NCBI GenBank assembly: GCA_036971715.1
Contig: JAVHJL010000007.1
Span: 744,001-808,000 of the forward strand
Length of the DNA: 64,000 bases
DNA from: Arthrobotrys musiformis
Taxonomy: Eukaryota; Ascomycota; Orbiliomycetes; Orbiliales; Orbiliaceae
Direction: 5' to 3'
Positions 37,206 through 48,574 of the stretch are shown here, piece after piece. The translations under genes and the position numbers were made by a program. Under the pieces are notes generated by a model. That model worked only from the letters and a program-made list of their open reading frames with translations. It made no database searches and had not been told where the DNA came from. Numbering within the stretch: the first letter of the stretch is position 1; every line of letters begins with the position of its first letter.

Positions 37206-39959
37206 ATGGCGGATGAAATGGATACATCTACTGATATAGCCCAACAGCCAGAGGCTATGGCTTCAACCGACGACCCGCGTGGAACAAAGCGCAAAGCTGA
37301 CGACGATCTGGTCGGAAACGCTCCTAGAAGGATCAAGGTCGGTTATCATAAATTTCGAGTCCCACGAGGTTTTTAGACCGATCTCGCTAAGTGGAATCGT
37401 GGAGAACAGGCGCTTTCGCAAACGGTTGTCAACAAGATCGCTGCCGGCGAGATTATTGTTGCGCCTGTGCATGCCCTCAAGGAATTACTCGAGAATGCTG
37501 TAGATGCAGGATCTACTTCTATCGAAGTCATGGTAAAGGATGGTGGGTTGAAGATGTTACAAATTACGGATAATGGTTCCGGTATCAACGTATGAGTGGG
37601 CTTGCATACCGTCTCCCGCTATTTTCCGAAACTGACATGGAACATCAATATCGCAGAAAGATGATATGGCGATCCTATGTGAGAGGTTTACAACTTCGAA
37701 GTTGAAAACATTCGAAGACCTCTCTAGCATTGGTACCTACGGTTTTCGGGGCGAGGCCCTTGCAAGTATCAGCCACATTGCGCATCTTAGCGTCACAACA
37801 AGGACGAAAGATTCGGACTGTGCCTGGCGGGCTGTCTACTCCGACGGTAAATTGATCCCGCCAAAACCAGGTGGCTCCGCAGAACCAAAGGCTGTTGCTG
37901 GGAGGCAAGGCACTCAGATTACGGTTGAAGATTTATTTTACAATGTCCCTAGTAGGCGACGGGCTTTTCGGAATACAAACGAAGAGTATTCCAAGGTTTT
38001 GGACATGGTCGGGAAATATGCGATTCACTGTGATGGCATAGCCTTTAGTTGCAAGAAGGTAAATGCAGATGAAGGAAACTCTGGATTCATGTTGCTGATT
38101 TCGTTTCTAGCATGGTGAGTCCTCGATGGGCGTAGCGATTCAAAGCGCTGCGAAAACAATTGATCGGGTTCGACAAATATATGGCAATGCGGTTGCGAAC
38201 GAGTTAATCCCGTTCGACATCGAAGATCAGAAACTCGGGTTCAAAGCAAAAGGCTTGATCACCAATGCGAACTATAGCATCAAAAAGACCACAATGTTGC
38301 TTTTCATCAACCGTAAGTAGCACGATGAGCCCACATATCGCCTGCCCTAAGATCTAATAGCACAATATAGACCGGTGTGTCGAATCAACCGCTATCCGAA
38401 AGTCATTGGAAACGATTTATTCGTCCTTTTTACCTAAAGGGGGCCACCCATATATCTATGTGACAATAGAAATTGAACCTCACCGAATAGATGTCAATGT
38501 CCACCCGACTAAACGGGAGGTGAATTTTCTACATGAGGACGAAATCATCGAAAAGATATCAGATGCTGTCCTCGAAGCACTCGCTGCAGTAGATAAATCT
38601 CGCTCCTTCTTGACACAGACGGTACTACCTGGCGCGGGGGTTCCTTCAACATCAACAGCTCTTCCCGCGACCCAAGCTTCTAGTTCTAGAGGAACAGCTG
38701 CAAATACTCCTGCAAAGGCATCTCAGACTCCAAAGCGCCCGTACGAAAACGAAATGGTCCGCACGGATGCTAGGGTTAGAAAAATTACCTCTATGTTACC
38801 ACCTGCTGCTTCTTCATCTGCATCTGGAGACATGCTGCGCAACCTGACAAACGACGACAAACCGAACGGAGAGAGCGAAAACGATCCGCAGCCCGAATAT
38901 GAAGTCATTGACGCAAATAGACGGGTGATCAAGCTCGCGAGTATAAGAACTCTCAAGACCGAAGTTAGAGATCAGGCCCACGAAGGGCTTACCGAATTAT
39001 TCGGGAATCATACTTGGATCGCGGTTGTGGATGAGTGGAAGAGACTGGTAACAATCCAGAACGGAATCAAGTTATATTTAGTTGACTATGGCGCTGCGTG
39101 GTACGTTGAGGATATACCCTGGGAGCATATGCTAGGGGGCTAACAGCGAATAGCTACGAGTTCTTCTACCAGCTCGGTCTAGCCGACTTTGGGAATTTCG
39201 GCCAGATGCGGTTTCAGGAGCCTATGCCTCTTAGACAATTGATGGATATCGCGGTAGAGTTGGAGAAGCAGGCAGAGATAGAGGAAACGGGCGAGGCCCA
39301 ATCAGACTGGGATGGAGTCGCGGAAGTAAGTACTATTTCCTGCCCTGTATTCGGGGGAATGAAGGCTAATTATTCCTATAGCAAGTCACGGAAACTGTAT
39401 TCGAAAAGAGGGAAATGATGTCCGAATACTTCTCTCTAATTATCAATGACGATTGCGAAATCGAGAGTATCCCTTTGCTCCTGAAAGGTTACACACCGTA
39501 CCTCGCGAAGCTTCCAACTTTCCTCCTAAGACTAGGGCCAAGGGTATGTTTTCCAAAACCAAAAGAAGTTGTCTTCGGAAACCTGTGCTAAGATATGTTC
39601 TTAAACCGTTAAAGGTTAACTGGGAAGACGAACTTGAATGTTTTGACTGCATTCTCCGAGAACTTGCGATATTCTACGTGCCAGAGGCGGTTCCTGATCC
39701 AGAAAAAATCAAGCGCCAAGTACAAACGACAGATAGCGACGACGCAGGCATGGCAGATACAGCTGACAACATTCCGGCCGAAATCCAAGAGCAGATTGAG
39801 GTATATGCAACCCGCAGGAAAGAAATTGGCATAGCCCTAGAACGTGTGCTATTCCCGGAGTTCAGGAAAAGGCTACTTCCATCGAAGAAATTATTAAATG
39901 GGGTCACTGAAATTGCCAATTTGAAGAATTTATATAGAATCTTCGAGAGGAGCTGTTAG
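37206..39959 (+). CDS. MLH1: DNA mismatch repair protein Mlh1
   Basis: MutL homologue; GHKL ATPase that pairs with Pms1/Mlh2/Mlh3 in mismatch repair and meiotic crossing-over. Eight exons: 37206-37337, 37410-37589, 37657-38058, 38111-38312, 38371-39100, 39154-39325, 39382-39543 and 39615-39959. All phases close, giving 774 aa. ATPase motifs are KELLENAVDAG, DNGSGIN, ERFTTSKL and GFRGEAL; the MutL signature is GFRGEAL, and HPTKREVNFL marks the transducer domain. A Ser/Thr/Pro-rich linker (about 440-540) leads to the C-terminal dimerisation domain (CYEFFYQLGLADFGNFG). The last residues read FERSC instead of the near-universal FERC: a Ser is inserted before the terminal Cys, which in yeast contributes to the partner's metal site. 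The N-terminus carries about 44 non-conserved residues on its own exon. Confidence 0.96.
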
Positions 39960-40378
39960 TAGAGCTCTGGGTTGGACGTCCTACTTGTTGTGGTTCGGGG
40001 ACAGTAACTTCAGTACCCCGGCCGACTTGGATCATTGGATTAGCGGTACATATGCTTGTCCTCAACTTGGCCCTTTGAAAGTTCTTTTTTCGAACGCCCA
40101 AATTGAGGCATCCTACGGTGTTTATAGATTTTTCTAGTACAAAAGGACAAACCATACTTTAGCGCTCGCAATATACCTATTTATGGACTGAAGCCCCGTC
40201 ATGAGAATACATGGTTGTGAATTTGGGTAGTGCCCGAGAAACGGGTACAGTTCACGCTGCATGTCTCAGATTCTTCAAATTTTCGCATCGCATGAATCTT
40301 GTTGAAAAACCCCAAAACCCTTCCCTTGTCTTCCTCCCCCCAACTACCACCTCTCTTCGTACCACAATTACCAAAGAA
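39960..40378. other. Intergenic between MLH1 and RPA12
   Basis: About 420 bp, tandem arrangement. It holds the MLH1 3' UTR and the RPA12 promoter; a pyrimidine-rich stretch (40318-40352) precedes the RPA12 start. Confidence 0.55.
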
Positions 40379-41163
40379 ATGGCAGCGATCGGATCTCTAG
40401 TCTTCTGCACCGACTGCGGTAACCTTCTTGACCGATCCGTTGGTCAGGATAAAATCAAATGCAATGTTTGCGGATGCGTCAACAAAGGTTTCTCATATTC
40501 CTTGCCCCCGTCGCAATGAGAAAACAGTGAACGTGAACTGACAAAAATGTTTTTTTGAAGATACAAGCTCTAAAACTGTAGTAACGCATTCAAACCCCGA
40601 TGCCTTTCCATCGGCTCTTAAACAAAAGCATTCGACTGGTCAGAACTTAGCGCCAGAGGAGGTCGGCGGCCAAGCTGAGGTTTGTATTTCTTTGTTTATA
40701 TTTTTCCTTTGATATCGATTTAGATCTTTGATGCATCTGATCTTTGAATGCGTCGATGCAATGTCGAAGAAACTTTTTTTGGGCGACAACGCAGAAAGTG
40801 CAACAAAGCTGATTTCCTATAGATCGATACACCATGCCCCAAGTGTGAAAATCCAACTATGAAGTTCACGACAGTGCAATTGAGAAGTGCTGACGAAGGT
40901 GTAAGTTTTGCGAGCCCCCCGTTAATCTTATCTGGACCAAGGTGTTTTTAAACTAATCGATACACGAAAAAATAGGCTACCGGTATGCATACAAAGCTCC
41001 TTAATTCAATTTTCAATTCAACCTGTTCTTCTAACGTGATTCGACCTATATAGTATTCTACAACTGCCCGAACTGCGGTTATAGGTAAGTTTCAGACAAC
41101 ACTACTCCCTAGAAGTGCGGACTAGCCTAATAATGACTTTCTAGATATAATACGAACAATTAG
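40379..41163 (+). CDS. RPA12: RNA polymerase I subunit Rpa12 (A12.2)
   Basis: Small zinc-ribbon subunit of RNA polymerase I, needed for transcript cleavage and termination in the nucleolus. Six exons join in frame to exactly 120 aa: 40379-40487, 40561-40679, 40823-40900, 40976-40982, 41054-41084 and 41145-41163. The N-terminal ribbon has FCTDCG and KCNVCGC. The C-terminal TFIIS-like ribbon has CPKC, the acidic hairpin RSADEG and CPNCGYR, ending YNTNN. Exon 4 is a 7-nt microexon (GCTACCG) that completes the Ala-Thr-Val link between the RSADEG loop and FYNCPNC. Introns take up more than half of the gene. Confidence 0.94.
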
Positions 41164-41796
41164 GAGATTTGTTATAAAGTGGCGTTGGATGTATCATATC
41201 ATATTATGCGATTTAGGATGGAGTTTTAGGGAAGTTTACGAGCAACTAGATATATAGTTCTGAACCAATATTCTGGGGCAGAGCTTGCACTGTTCCAATA
41301 GATTGTTTTGAATCGACGTTATTAAGCTGATTAGATTCCTTTTATGAAGACTGGTAGTGAGCCGCAGTATAACCTCGTGCTAGTTAGTCTCAGACTTCTC
41401 ATAAACTACTTGGGACTGTTATTTATAGAGCAAATAGAATTAGTGGCTTCTATGAGACATGAAATATGCATATATGGCTTGATCAGCCCTTGCCGCAAGG
41501 ATTTATCTGATCAACTTAGGACTGATTTGCCTCATCACTCAAGTATATGGATATGAATCGGAGTAAACAGATAATGCCGCAAAATGCTTTTTTAAAAATA
41601 TCTAGAAATCATGAATTGCACTTCATAAAATGTTCATCCACTAACCAAAGACAAAACAAGAAAAGCTTTTGATTGGTATCTCCCAAAATCCGTGTGTTCG
41701 TAAAATGCGGGGTATACTCGGTCTCCTACATCTCTAAACTCGCTTCAAAAAAAAAACAACCAAAAATCCCAGCAAATGTAAAGGTCCACTTTTAAT
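41164..41796. other. Intergenic between convergent RPA12 and deoxyhypusine hydroxylase
   Basis: About 630 bp of facing 3' ends, AT-rich, no gene seen. Confidence 0.55.
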
Positions 41797-42777
41797 TTAA
41801 GCCCTAACTTCCCCAGGAATCAAAGCATACTCCAGCTCGCCGCTCTTTTCAAACTCGCTCATGTCCAATGCAACGATAGCGCTATCTCTGACCAACTTTT
41901 CGGGGTCGTTGATGTATTTCAGCAACTCCTCGTCGATTTCCGGGAGACCGATGCTGCCGAGGGCCTCGGCTGCCTCGTGGCGGACCATTCCGTCTTCCTT
42001 CGTATCCGCGAGGACCTTGAGGAGAGCATCTTTGGAGTGTGGGTCGGACATTTGTCCGAAGATAAAAGCGATTTCGTGGCGGAATAGAGCAGATGGGTCA
42101 GCGAAACCGCTGGCGAGGGCATCGATGGCCTCTGGTGTGCCGATGTCACGGAGACGGAACATGGCTCTATAGCGGTAGAAGAGAGTGAGAGATTGGTCGT
42201 TCATGGTGTCCTGGAGTTCCGAAATTGATTTAATGTTGGTTGGCAGTGGTGGAGCGGGATCAATGGAAGCGAAGGCACTGCGTTTTGGTTAGCAAGCGTC
42301 ATCTACACTTCGAACAGCGGGGTAACGGGTTTTTTTTACAAACCTCTTCTGCAAATCCTCATTCTTTGCTTGTTCGGAAAGATCATATTCGATCTTTGCA
42401 ATCGAAAGCTCACATGTTTGCCTTACGGCCTCTTCTGGATCGTTCAAGTACTTCCGCAACAAGGGTAGACTATCTGCCCCTCCGATCGCGGCGAGAGCCT
42501 CGGCAGACTCGTGTCGGCAAATAGCAGCCTCATTCAAGTCATCGAGTCGCTCTCTTAGCGGTTTTATAGCATAATCATTCTTAGTTTGTCCGAGGCAGTA
42601 CGCAAGCTCATGCTTCAAAAGTGCAGATTCCGACGAAAAAGCAGCGGCGATGGCATCGATCGCTTTGAGATCACCGTTGACACCAAGATGCTTTAGAGAG
42701 AATAGAGCACGAAATCGAAGGGCAAGGTTTGCTGACTCGTCACAGAGGACGGTTTGGAGCTGTGAAACGGTTTCCAT
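41797..42777 (-). CDS. LIA1: Deoxyhypusine hydroxylase
   Basis: HEAT-repeat di-iron enzyme that hydroxylates deoxyhypusine on translation factor eIF5A, the last step of hypusine formation. Two minus-strand exons, 42777-42344 and 42277-41797, give 304 aa, normal for the family. All four His-Glu metal-ligand motifs are present: KHELAYCLGQ, RHESAEALAAIG, RHEIAFIFGQ and RHEAAEALGSIG. The two halves are visibly duplicated, and the intron falls between them. The gene is tandem with SEC1 (same strand, 517 bp apart). Confidence 0.96.
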
Positions 42778-43294
42778 TGTGTGATGATGTCGTGAGGTTG
42801 GGTAATGTGCGGTGTTGAAGTTTTGGATAAAAATGTCGGTGAGAGTGAGCTAGGTCGGAGGGTCCTTCTTGTTCGGCGCAAAATATTGGCAAGGGAAGCT
42901 TGGAAACCGGAGCGCGGGGCAGCGATGCTCCGGGGGAGGGGCAGCTCGGGAAGACCCCGGTAAGTCCGATTCTACTTATTACCGACTCCGATGCGGGGTT
43001 AATACCCACATCCAGTTCAAGCTCCATAAAAACATGACCAACCTTCTCCATAGTCATCCTAAACCTAGGTATCGACCATGTATTGTTACTTCAAGATATA
43101 TCAATCTAGGTATCGACTATGTATTTTTTTCATAGTTTAAGTCAACAGTTCTACGGTACAAAAGTCGCAAAAAATGCTACAATTATAGACACAATATCTC
43201 GCAAAGACCAAATGGCAAAATCGTTCGAAGCCGACAAGAATTACATAAAACAACCAACCCGCTGCTCCTCCCGTTGAAAAATACTTCAATCGAT
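42778..43294. other. Intergenic between SEC1 and deoxyhypusine hydroxylase
   Basis: 517 bp holding the SEC1 3' end and the deoxyhypusine hydroxylase promoter. It contains two direct copies of a 20-bp sequence beginning CTAGGTATCGAC (43065-43084 and 43106-43125), one base different. Confidence 0.6.
43065..43125 (+). repeat. Pair of 20-bp direct repeats
   Basis: Copies at 43065-43084 and 43106-43125 differ at one base and are 21 bp apart, about 300 bp upstream of the deoxyhypusine hydroxylase start codon. Confidence 0.85.
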
Positions 43295-45744
43295 TTATCT
43301 CTGTCGACCAGGCTGCGGTAGTGGACCCGCCTGTGGGACACTTCCGGTGCTGCCCCCGGCACTCGGCTTTGGCGGTGGACGCTTCGGGTCCGGATCAGGC
43401 TCAAACAAGTGCGGTGGTGGTTTACGTGGTGGTTGATCTGCGTCTAGCATTAATGTCATTCTGTCCTCCCTCCCGAAGGCTAATTGTTCTAGCCACGAAT
43501 CCGGGGACACCATGTGCGAGCTTCCGAGGTACACATCTCTCTGGTACTGTTGAGAGACTTCGTAGCAGGACCTGGCCTCCGAATACGTAGCACCTCCGGC
43601 GACGAAAACAATCATTCGCTGCTTCACTTCTACGCTGCCGGATCTCTGTTTCGTCCATGTAGGCTTGGATGTTCGAAGTGAGGTCTGTGGGCCGGCTAGC
43701 TGGGCAGCTTCAGCGGCAGCTGCGGGGTCCGTGAAGTGGTAAGATTCAATCTCTAGCGTTCCCCTCAATGCATCTTCAAGCATCGTCTTGACCACAGGGA
43801 CATAACGCGAAAGCTCCATTCCCTCTTGAACTGGTGGTGGCTTAGCTGGTGGGTACCTGTATCCCGGCCTATTAGTTTCCTTGAGGCGTCGTACTACTCG
43901 AACACCGATCAGGTCAAGGTTGTAGAGCGCCGCCCTTACGGGGCCGTTAACCTTTCCATGGTGGAACAACTTTTCGATGTCAGGTCCCAGTAGTCCATCT
44001 CGCCAAATGAGGTACAACATGATCAAACGCAAGCGGTCGTTCCCATTCCTAGATTATCTAGCATTAGAGGGCGAGTGAGAAGTGAAAAAGCGAGTGTTTC
44101 TTACAATGTGGTAGGGCTGTCCAGCATCTGAACAAGTTGATCTGTGACATCTTTAGGTTTTTCGTTTTCAGAATCAAGGCCAGTCGCCAGAAGCTGATAA
44201 TTGTTAGCAGACGAAAATAATACAGGGTGAGCATTTAAATTAATACCTGTTCAAGATCTGCGATATCAGGCAGTCCCCTCTCTTTGAAGATATTCATGCA
44301 TTCTTGCGCCATTGTTAAGTGCAATTCGTACGCATCTTTTGTAGCAGAGAATTGGGGCAATGCTGCCAACATGGTCTTGAGTGCAAAAACAGTACTCGCG
44401 TTTTCACTAGTAATCCTTTGTTAATACCCACCGGGTTTGTATACTAAGTCGATAAAACTTACGCGCTCTGGAACTCTGGATGATCCTTAATAAACTTATC
44501 CAAATCCGCCATAACAGTTTGAATAGTCTCCGTCATGTGCTTATGCCTAACCTTTGTCCAGACGGTATCATCATCGCTGAGAACCATGGGCCGAGGGTTT
44601 GATGACTGCGGGGTGTAGGTTATCTTTCCATCTTCCTCTTGGATCGGAAGCAAGTCATGGGCCATAGCCTGGTATGTGAATTCGTGCAACAGCGGCGCTA
44701 TCGGGTCCATACTCCTATCCGTGATGAAAAGCATGCCCCGAGGTCGCATTTTGTCATCCTGAGGAGGCCATTGCTGGCCGGACGCCTCCATGTACTTTTG
44801 GTAGCGTTCCAATTCCTTCTGGACCTCCATCGCTATCATCTGGGGCAATTTGCTTGCTCTATGTGTAAGGTGGGGACTCATAAAGTATCGGACAACTGGG
44901 AATTCGTCGAGGGCAACGCAAATGCCGAGAATCTGAACCTCTTGTTAGATATCATGAAGTAGCATAAAGAGAGAGAATAATAGAGACCTTTTTCGCCGTT
45001 TCAGAGAACTCCCTTGTCGCCAGGCCGTCACATTTTGGATTGTACAATGGGTGGAACGCCTTAGGGTCCTGGAATGTGAAAACGTGACTCTCTACCGGAC
45101 GGAAGTTGACTGGCAAGATCCTCTCGCTGAGGACCCAATTTCGACTGTTTTGTGCCTGTCGAGCAAGACGGCTTCTCATGGAGTCAGAGGGGCCTATGTA
45201 CGGGTTAGTACCGGGAGGACCCATCTCCACGATGATAAGTATGCACTAACTCGAAGTCCACACCAAGTGCCCTCCCAGATGCCTTGGCCTCTGCCGTTTG
45301 AACTCTGAGAGGAGACACTCGAGGATATGAGGTTTTGGCGTCAGGAAGTATACAGCTTCCATGTCGGGATGGGCGTTTCGCCGGCTTTCAAGCTCCTCCA
45401 CACCTATGACGATTGTCAGTCTTGCCGCTAAATCATGATACCTCCTAGAATGTCTACTTGCCAGCAACATTCTGACTAATAATCTCGTCCCTCGTTACGA
45501 CAGTATCGATGAGGGCGAGAGCCTCAGTGTCGGCGATGACATATCTCCACTAATTTCGCCATTTAGTAAGGTCCAAGGGTCGAGTGAAGGAGGCCAGGGT
45601 CCCACTAACTTGTCCCTCTGGAAAGGTGTGCTTCACCGTATCCAGAATCACTAAGAATCATGGTATTAGCTTTCAACTTGAGCTTCGTAGGGCAGTAGAT
45701 AGCACAGTACATCGTTTCTGAAGCTTAATGAGATCAGAAGACAT
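43295..45744 (-). CDS. SEC1: Sec1/Munc18 exocytosis protein Sec1
   Basis: SM protein that binds plasma-membrane SNARE complexes and promotes fusion of secretory vesicles at growing tips. Nine minus-strand exons: 45744-45711, 45650-45610, 45549-45462, 45403-45251, 45193-44988, 44932-44463, 44406-44247, 44193-44105 and 44048-43295. They add up to 1,995 nt, giving 664 aa. Family blocks are LILDTVKHTFPEGQWRYVIAD, NPD-like HPDMEAVYFLTPKPHILECL, FITDRSMDPIAPLLHEFTYQ and KTMLAALPQF. The C-terminal tail is Pro-rich (PDPDPKRPPPKPS), as in other fungal Sec1 proteins. Intron 3 (45404-45461) has a GC donor, GCAAGT, which is required to keep frame. Sec1 fits better than Vps45, Sly1 or Vps33. Confidence 0.93.
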
Positions 45745-47325
45745 CTTGTCCACTAGGAGCCTTGGGCTTGTTCGTCCAGCTTAGCTTTCCTCCCCCGCTA
45801 CTTTGGCGCTGCTTGGTCCTCCAAACAGAAAATGGTCTTTGTTGGCTTGAAGTCGACGGAAATTTAACGAAGGGTTCGTCTTAAGTCTCGAGATCACTTT
45901 CGGGTAGATGTTAACGTTGGTTGAGGGGCTGGAGGAGAACTGGCAGATTACGGGAAATATCTCACCCACATCCGAGAAGGGAGGTTCCATCCATCTGGTC
46001 AGGAAACGGACCGCGTAGTAGCGGATCACGTGGACGCAATGTTGTTTGTCGGCCTTGTACTACCAAGAACAACACTGCAACGCACGAGTCGCAGGTGGAG
46101 TGGCGTCCGAGGGCTTGCCTGGGGGTGCAGGCCTGGATCCAATGGCCCCGATGTGGCAGTGGGGGAATGCAGGTGTTCCCCGGTTCGTGCTCATTTGGTA
46201 CAATAGTATCACTGCAATGTACGAAGCCGAGCGGGGAAATAGCTGGTTTGGGCAGGTTCACGACCTAAACGAACAGGTATAGGCGTCGAAACTTGACAAA
46301 TATAGATATTCGATGAGCAGTATGTGCATGTAGGGAGTCTCGGGCAATTCTACAGTTCCGTGATAAGCTACTACCGAGATTCTTGGCGATAGAATCTGGG
46401 TAGCTCAGATCTCACGTATTAAAAATCTATCAAGAAGGCTAAGGTCGATATATTGACAATAGTTATGGTGATTCTGGTGTTCTCCGTATGGTGTTGTCGA
46501 GGGTTTGTGGTATTTTAACCACCACAACGCAGATACTGTGAGAAGTTGCCGGGAAGATTTGCCGGCGACTCCATGCCGAAAGATGCATGAGCATATGCTG
46601 GTATTCGCAGCACGCGGCCATAAATTTGATTGTTATAGGAACATTTGATAAAGATTTCACAATTAAACGCTTTTATTTTGTGGTATTCTACGGTGGGGAA
46701 AACCTATGAGTTCATGAATTATTGCACTAACCGTGGCCAACCATGCCGACTAGTTCAGCTCTCGCATATAGGCTGACACAGCACCCTCGGACTTTGCTGT
46801 CAAAACAACTCACAAGACTTCTTTTAATCTTGGCGGGTCTTATATAACTCGTATTCAAGCGCTCTCCCCTCTGCCTTAGCAGGCTATGTCCAGGTTATCC
46901 ATGCTTACGGACCCACTTATGTGTGTCTCTCCCTTCAATTAAAGTTGGTAATTCCCAAGGTGTCAAAGACAGCCCTACTGGCCATGTGAGACATCGAAAC
47001 GGCGAAGAGCGACAATTGCGACTGGGCAACTGTTCTGGCCTGGGGTTCTCATTATAGAACATGCTAACTGATATAGATTCAGCCCCTATCATTTTGAATG
47101 GCCATAACGTTGTTGTTCATGAATTCAGCCCTACGCAAGGTGTATATTCCTAGAATTTTGGAAACGGGGAAGGGACCTAAATTAGCTAGTATGGTCGTGA
47201 GGAAAGAATTCCTGAGAATATATATGGGCCCTCCGATCCGCGGATTCCCCGCCATGGTAATTAGACTGGAACCAGCGGCGATCAATCAATCTTAGTTGAA
47301 TATCATATCAGAAACTTTGATCAAG
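45745..47325. other. Intergenic between divergent SEC1 and secreted protein gene
   Basis: About 1.6 kb. Several short open frames (for example 45921-46282) show no motif, no conserved start context and no splice-consistent extension, so none is called. Confidence 0.5.
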
Positions 47326-48379
47326 ATGAAGTTCGACATTTCTCTTTTACTCGGGCTTTCCTTCAGCGCCTCCATTGCTGCCTACCAGCCGGTCCACCAC
47401 CTTCAAAGACGGACATGTTCACAGAATAATCTATACAGAACTCTTGAGCGTCTTCAGAGAGAATCTGCTTTCTGTCAAGCTCTTCTCCTCCCCAATCCTA
47501 CTGTCATAGTTCCTTCAAGCATTGCTGCGACCCCGATAGCAACGATTAGCAGTGCATGCAATTGTATTGTAGCGACGCTGACCACCTCGACGACCAGTAC
47601 GACAAGTTCCACCACAACAAGCTCTACTTCGGTGTGCGCCAATACAGTTACTGTCTCCCTTGGCCCTGTGACGGTTACCGAAAGACCCGATCCGGTCACG
47701 GTAACTGAAACTTATACCGAAACAAGTTCTCCAACTCCGGAAGCGACAGCTGCACATTACCTCGACTTCGAGAAAGCCGACCGACTATGGGCGTGTAGCA
47801 GCAAACTCGCACCCGCTAGCAGGTCTGATCTTGATTTCGTTGGATGCGGCGAGCATGAAAACCCAGACCAGGCTCACTCTGGGAGCTGGTACTAGTAAGT
47901 ACTCCCGACTCTCTTTGGTCCCGAGCCAACCCAGTGAGTTTCGCAACCATTTTAAGATATTAACATACGGGCTCGGGATATCCAGTCGCATAGGATTTTA
48001 TTCCGGCCAAAACGAGGCAATCTTTCGTTTTGGTAACAAGAAGGCACTCCCAATTCTCCCAAATGTCGACTACGAATTTAGTCTCTGGTATCGCCAGTTC
48101 TCATACACCAAATCAATCTGCACCTCTGAAGTTTACCTCGGAAATGTTGGATTACCAGGAATAGGAGCCCCGGGCACTGTTAATAGCGGGTTTGCGCTGG
48201 GTTCGGATCTTGATGTCAACACCGGGTTGGTATGGACAAAATCGTCGACTAGGTTCAAGACAAAGTACACACAACTTGGGATGTTCATCGTAGTCATTTG
48301 TAAGTGTCCGACTGGTGAAAACTGTGGCAATATTTACATAGGCTTCGATGACATTACTATCAAGCCTGTTGATTCATGA
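47326..48379 (+). CDS. Predicted secreted Ser/Thr-rich protein with C-terminal beta-sandwich-like domain
   Basis: Family not recognised. Two exons, 47326-47894 and 47986-48379, give 320 aa; the intron ends ATATCCAG after an ATTAAC-like branch site. Residues 1-19 (MKFDISLLLGLSFSASIAA) are a clear signal peptide. Residues about 75-145 are a Thr/Ser/Val-rich linker with TVTVSLGPVTVTERPDPVTV-type repeats, probably heavily O-glycosylated. The C-terminal 170 residues have the look of a carbohydrate-binding jelly-roll: a DFEKADRLWACSS start, YEFSLWYRQF, paired Cys residues and a closing IYIGFDDITIKP. That fold assignment is inference from pattern only. It is convergent with the membrane protein gene 195 bp downstream. 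Confidence 0.78.
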
Positions 48380-48574
48380 TCAGTCTAGGATTAAGGATAC
48401 AACTTTGTTTATTATAGTAAATCACCTAATATAGTCACATTAATATAATTAATTCGAGGGAACACGAGTATTATATACCCAGGTAATCATAGAAAAAGTG
48501 CCAGACAAACTCTTAAAGTATCGCTAGTAATAGCAAGCGAGACTAAAACATGTTCAAATCCTCGACTACCCTAG

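Noticed and set aside
45921..46282. Overlapping open frames upstream of the secreted protein gene
   Set aside because: Both strands are open over the same stretch, no domain or signal peptide is visible, and the area is the SEC1 upstream region.
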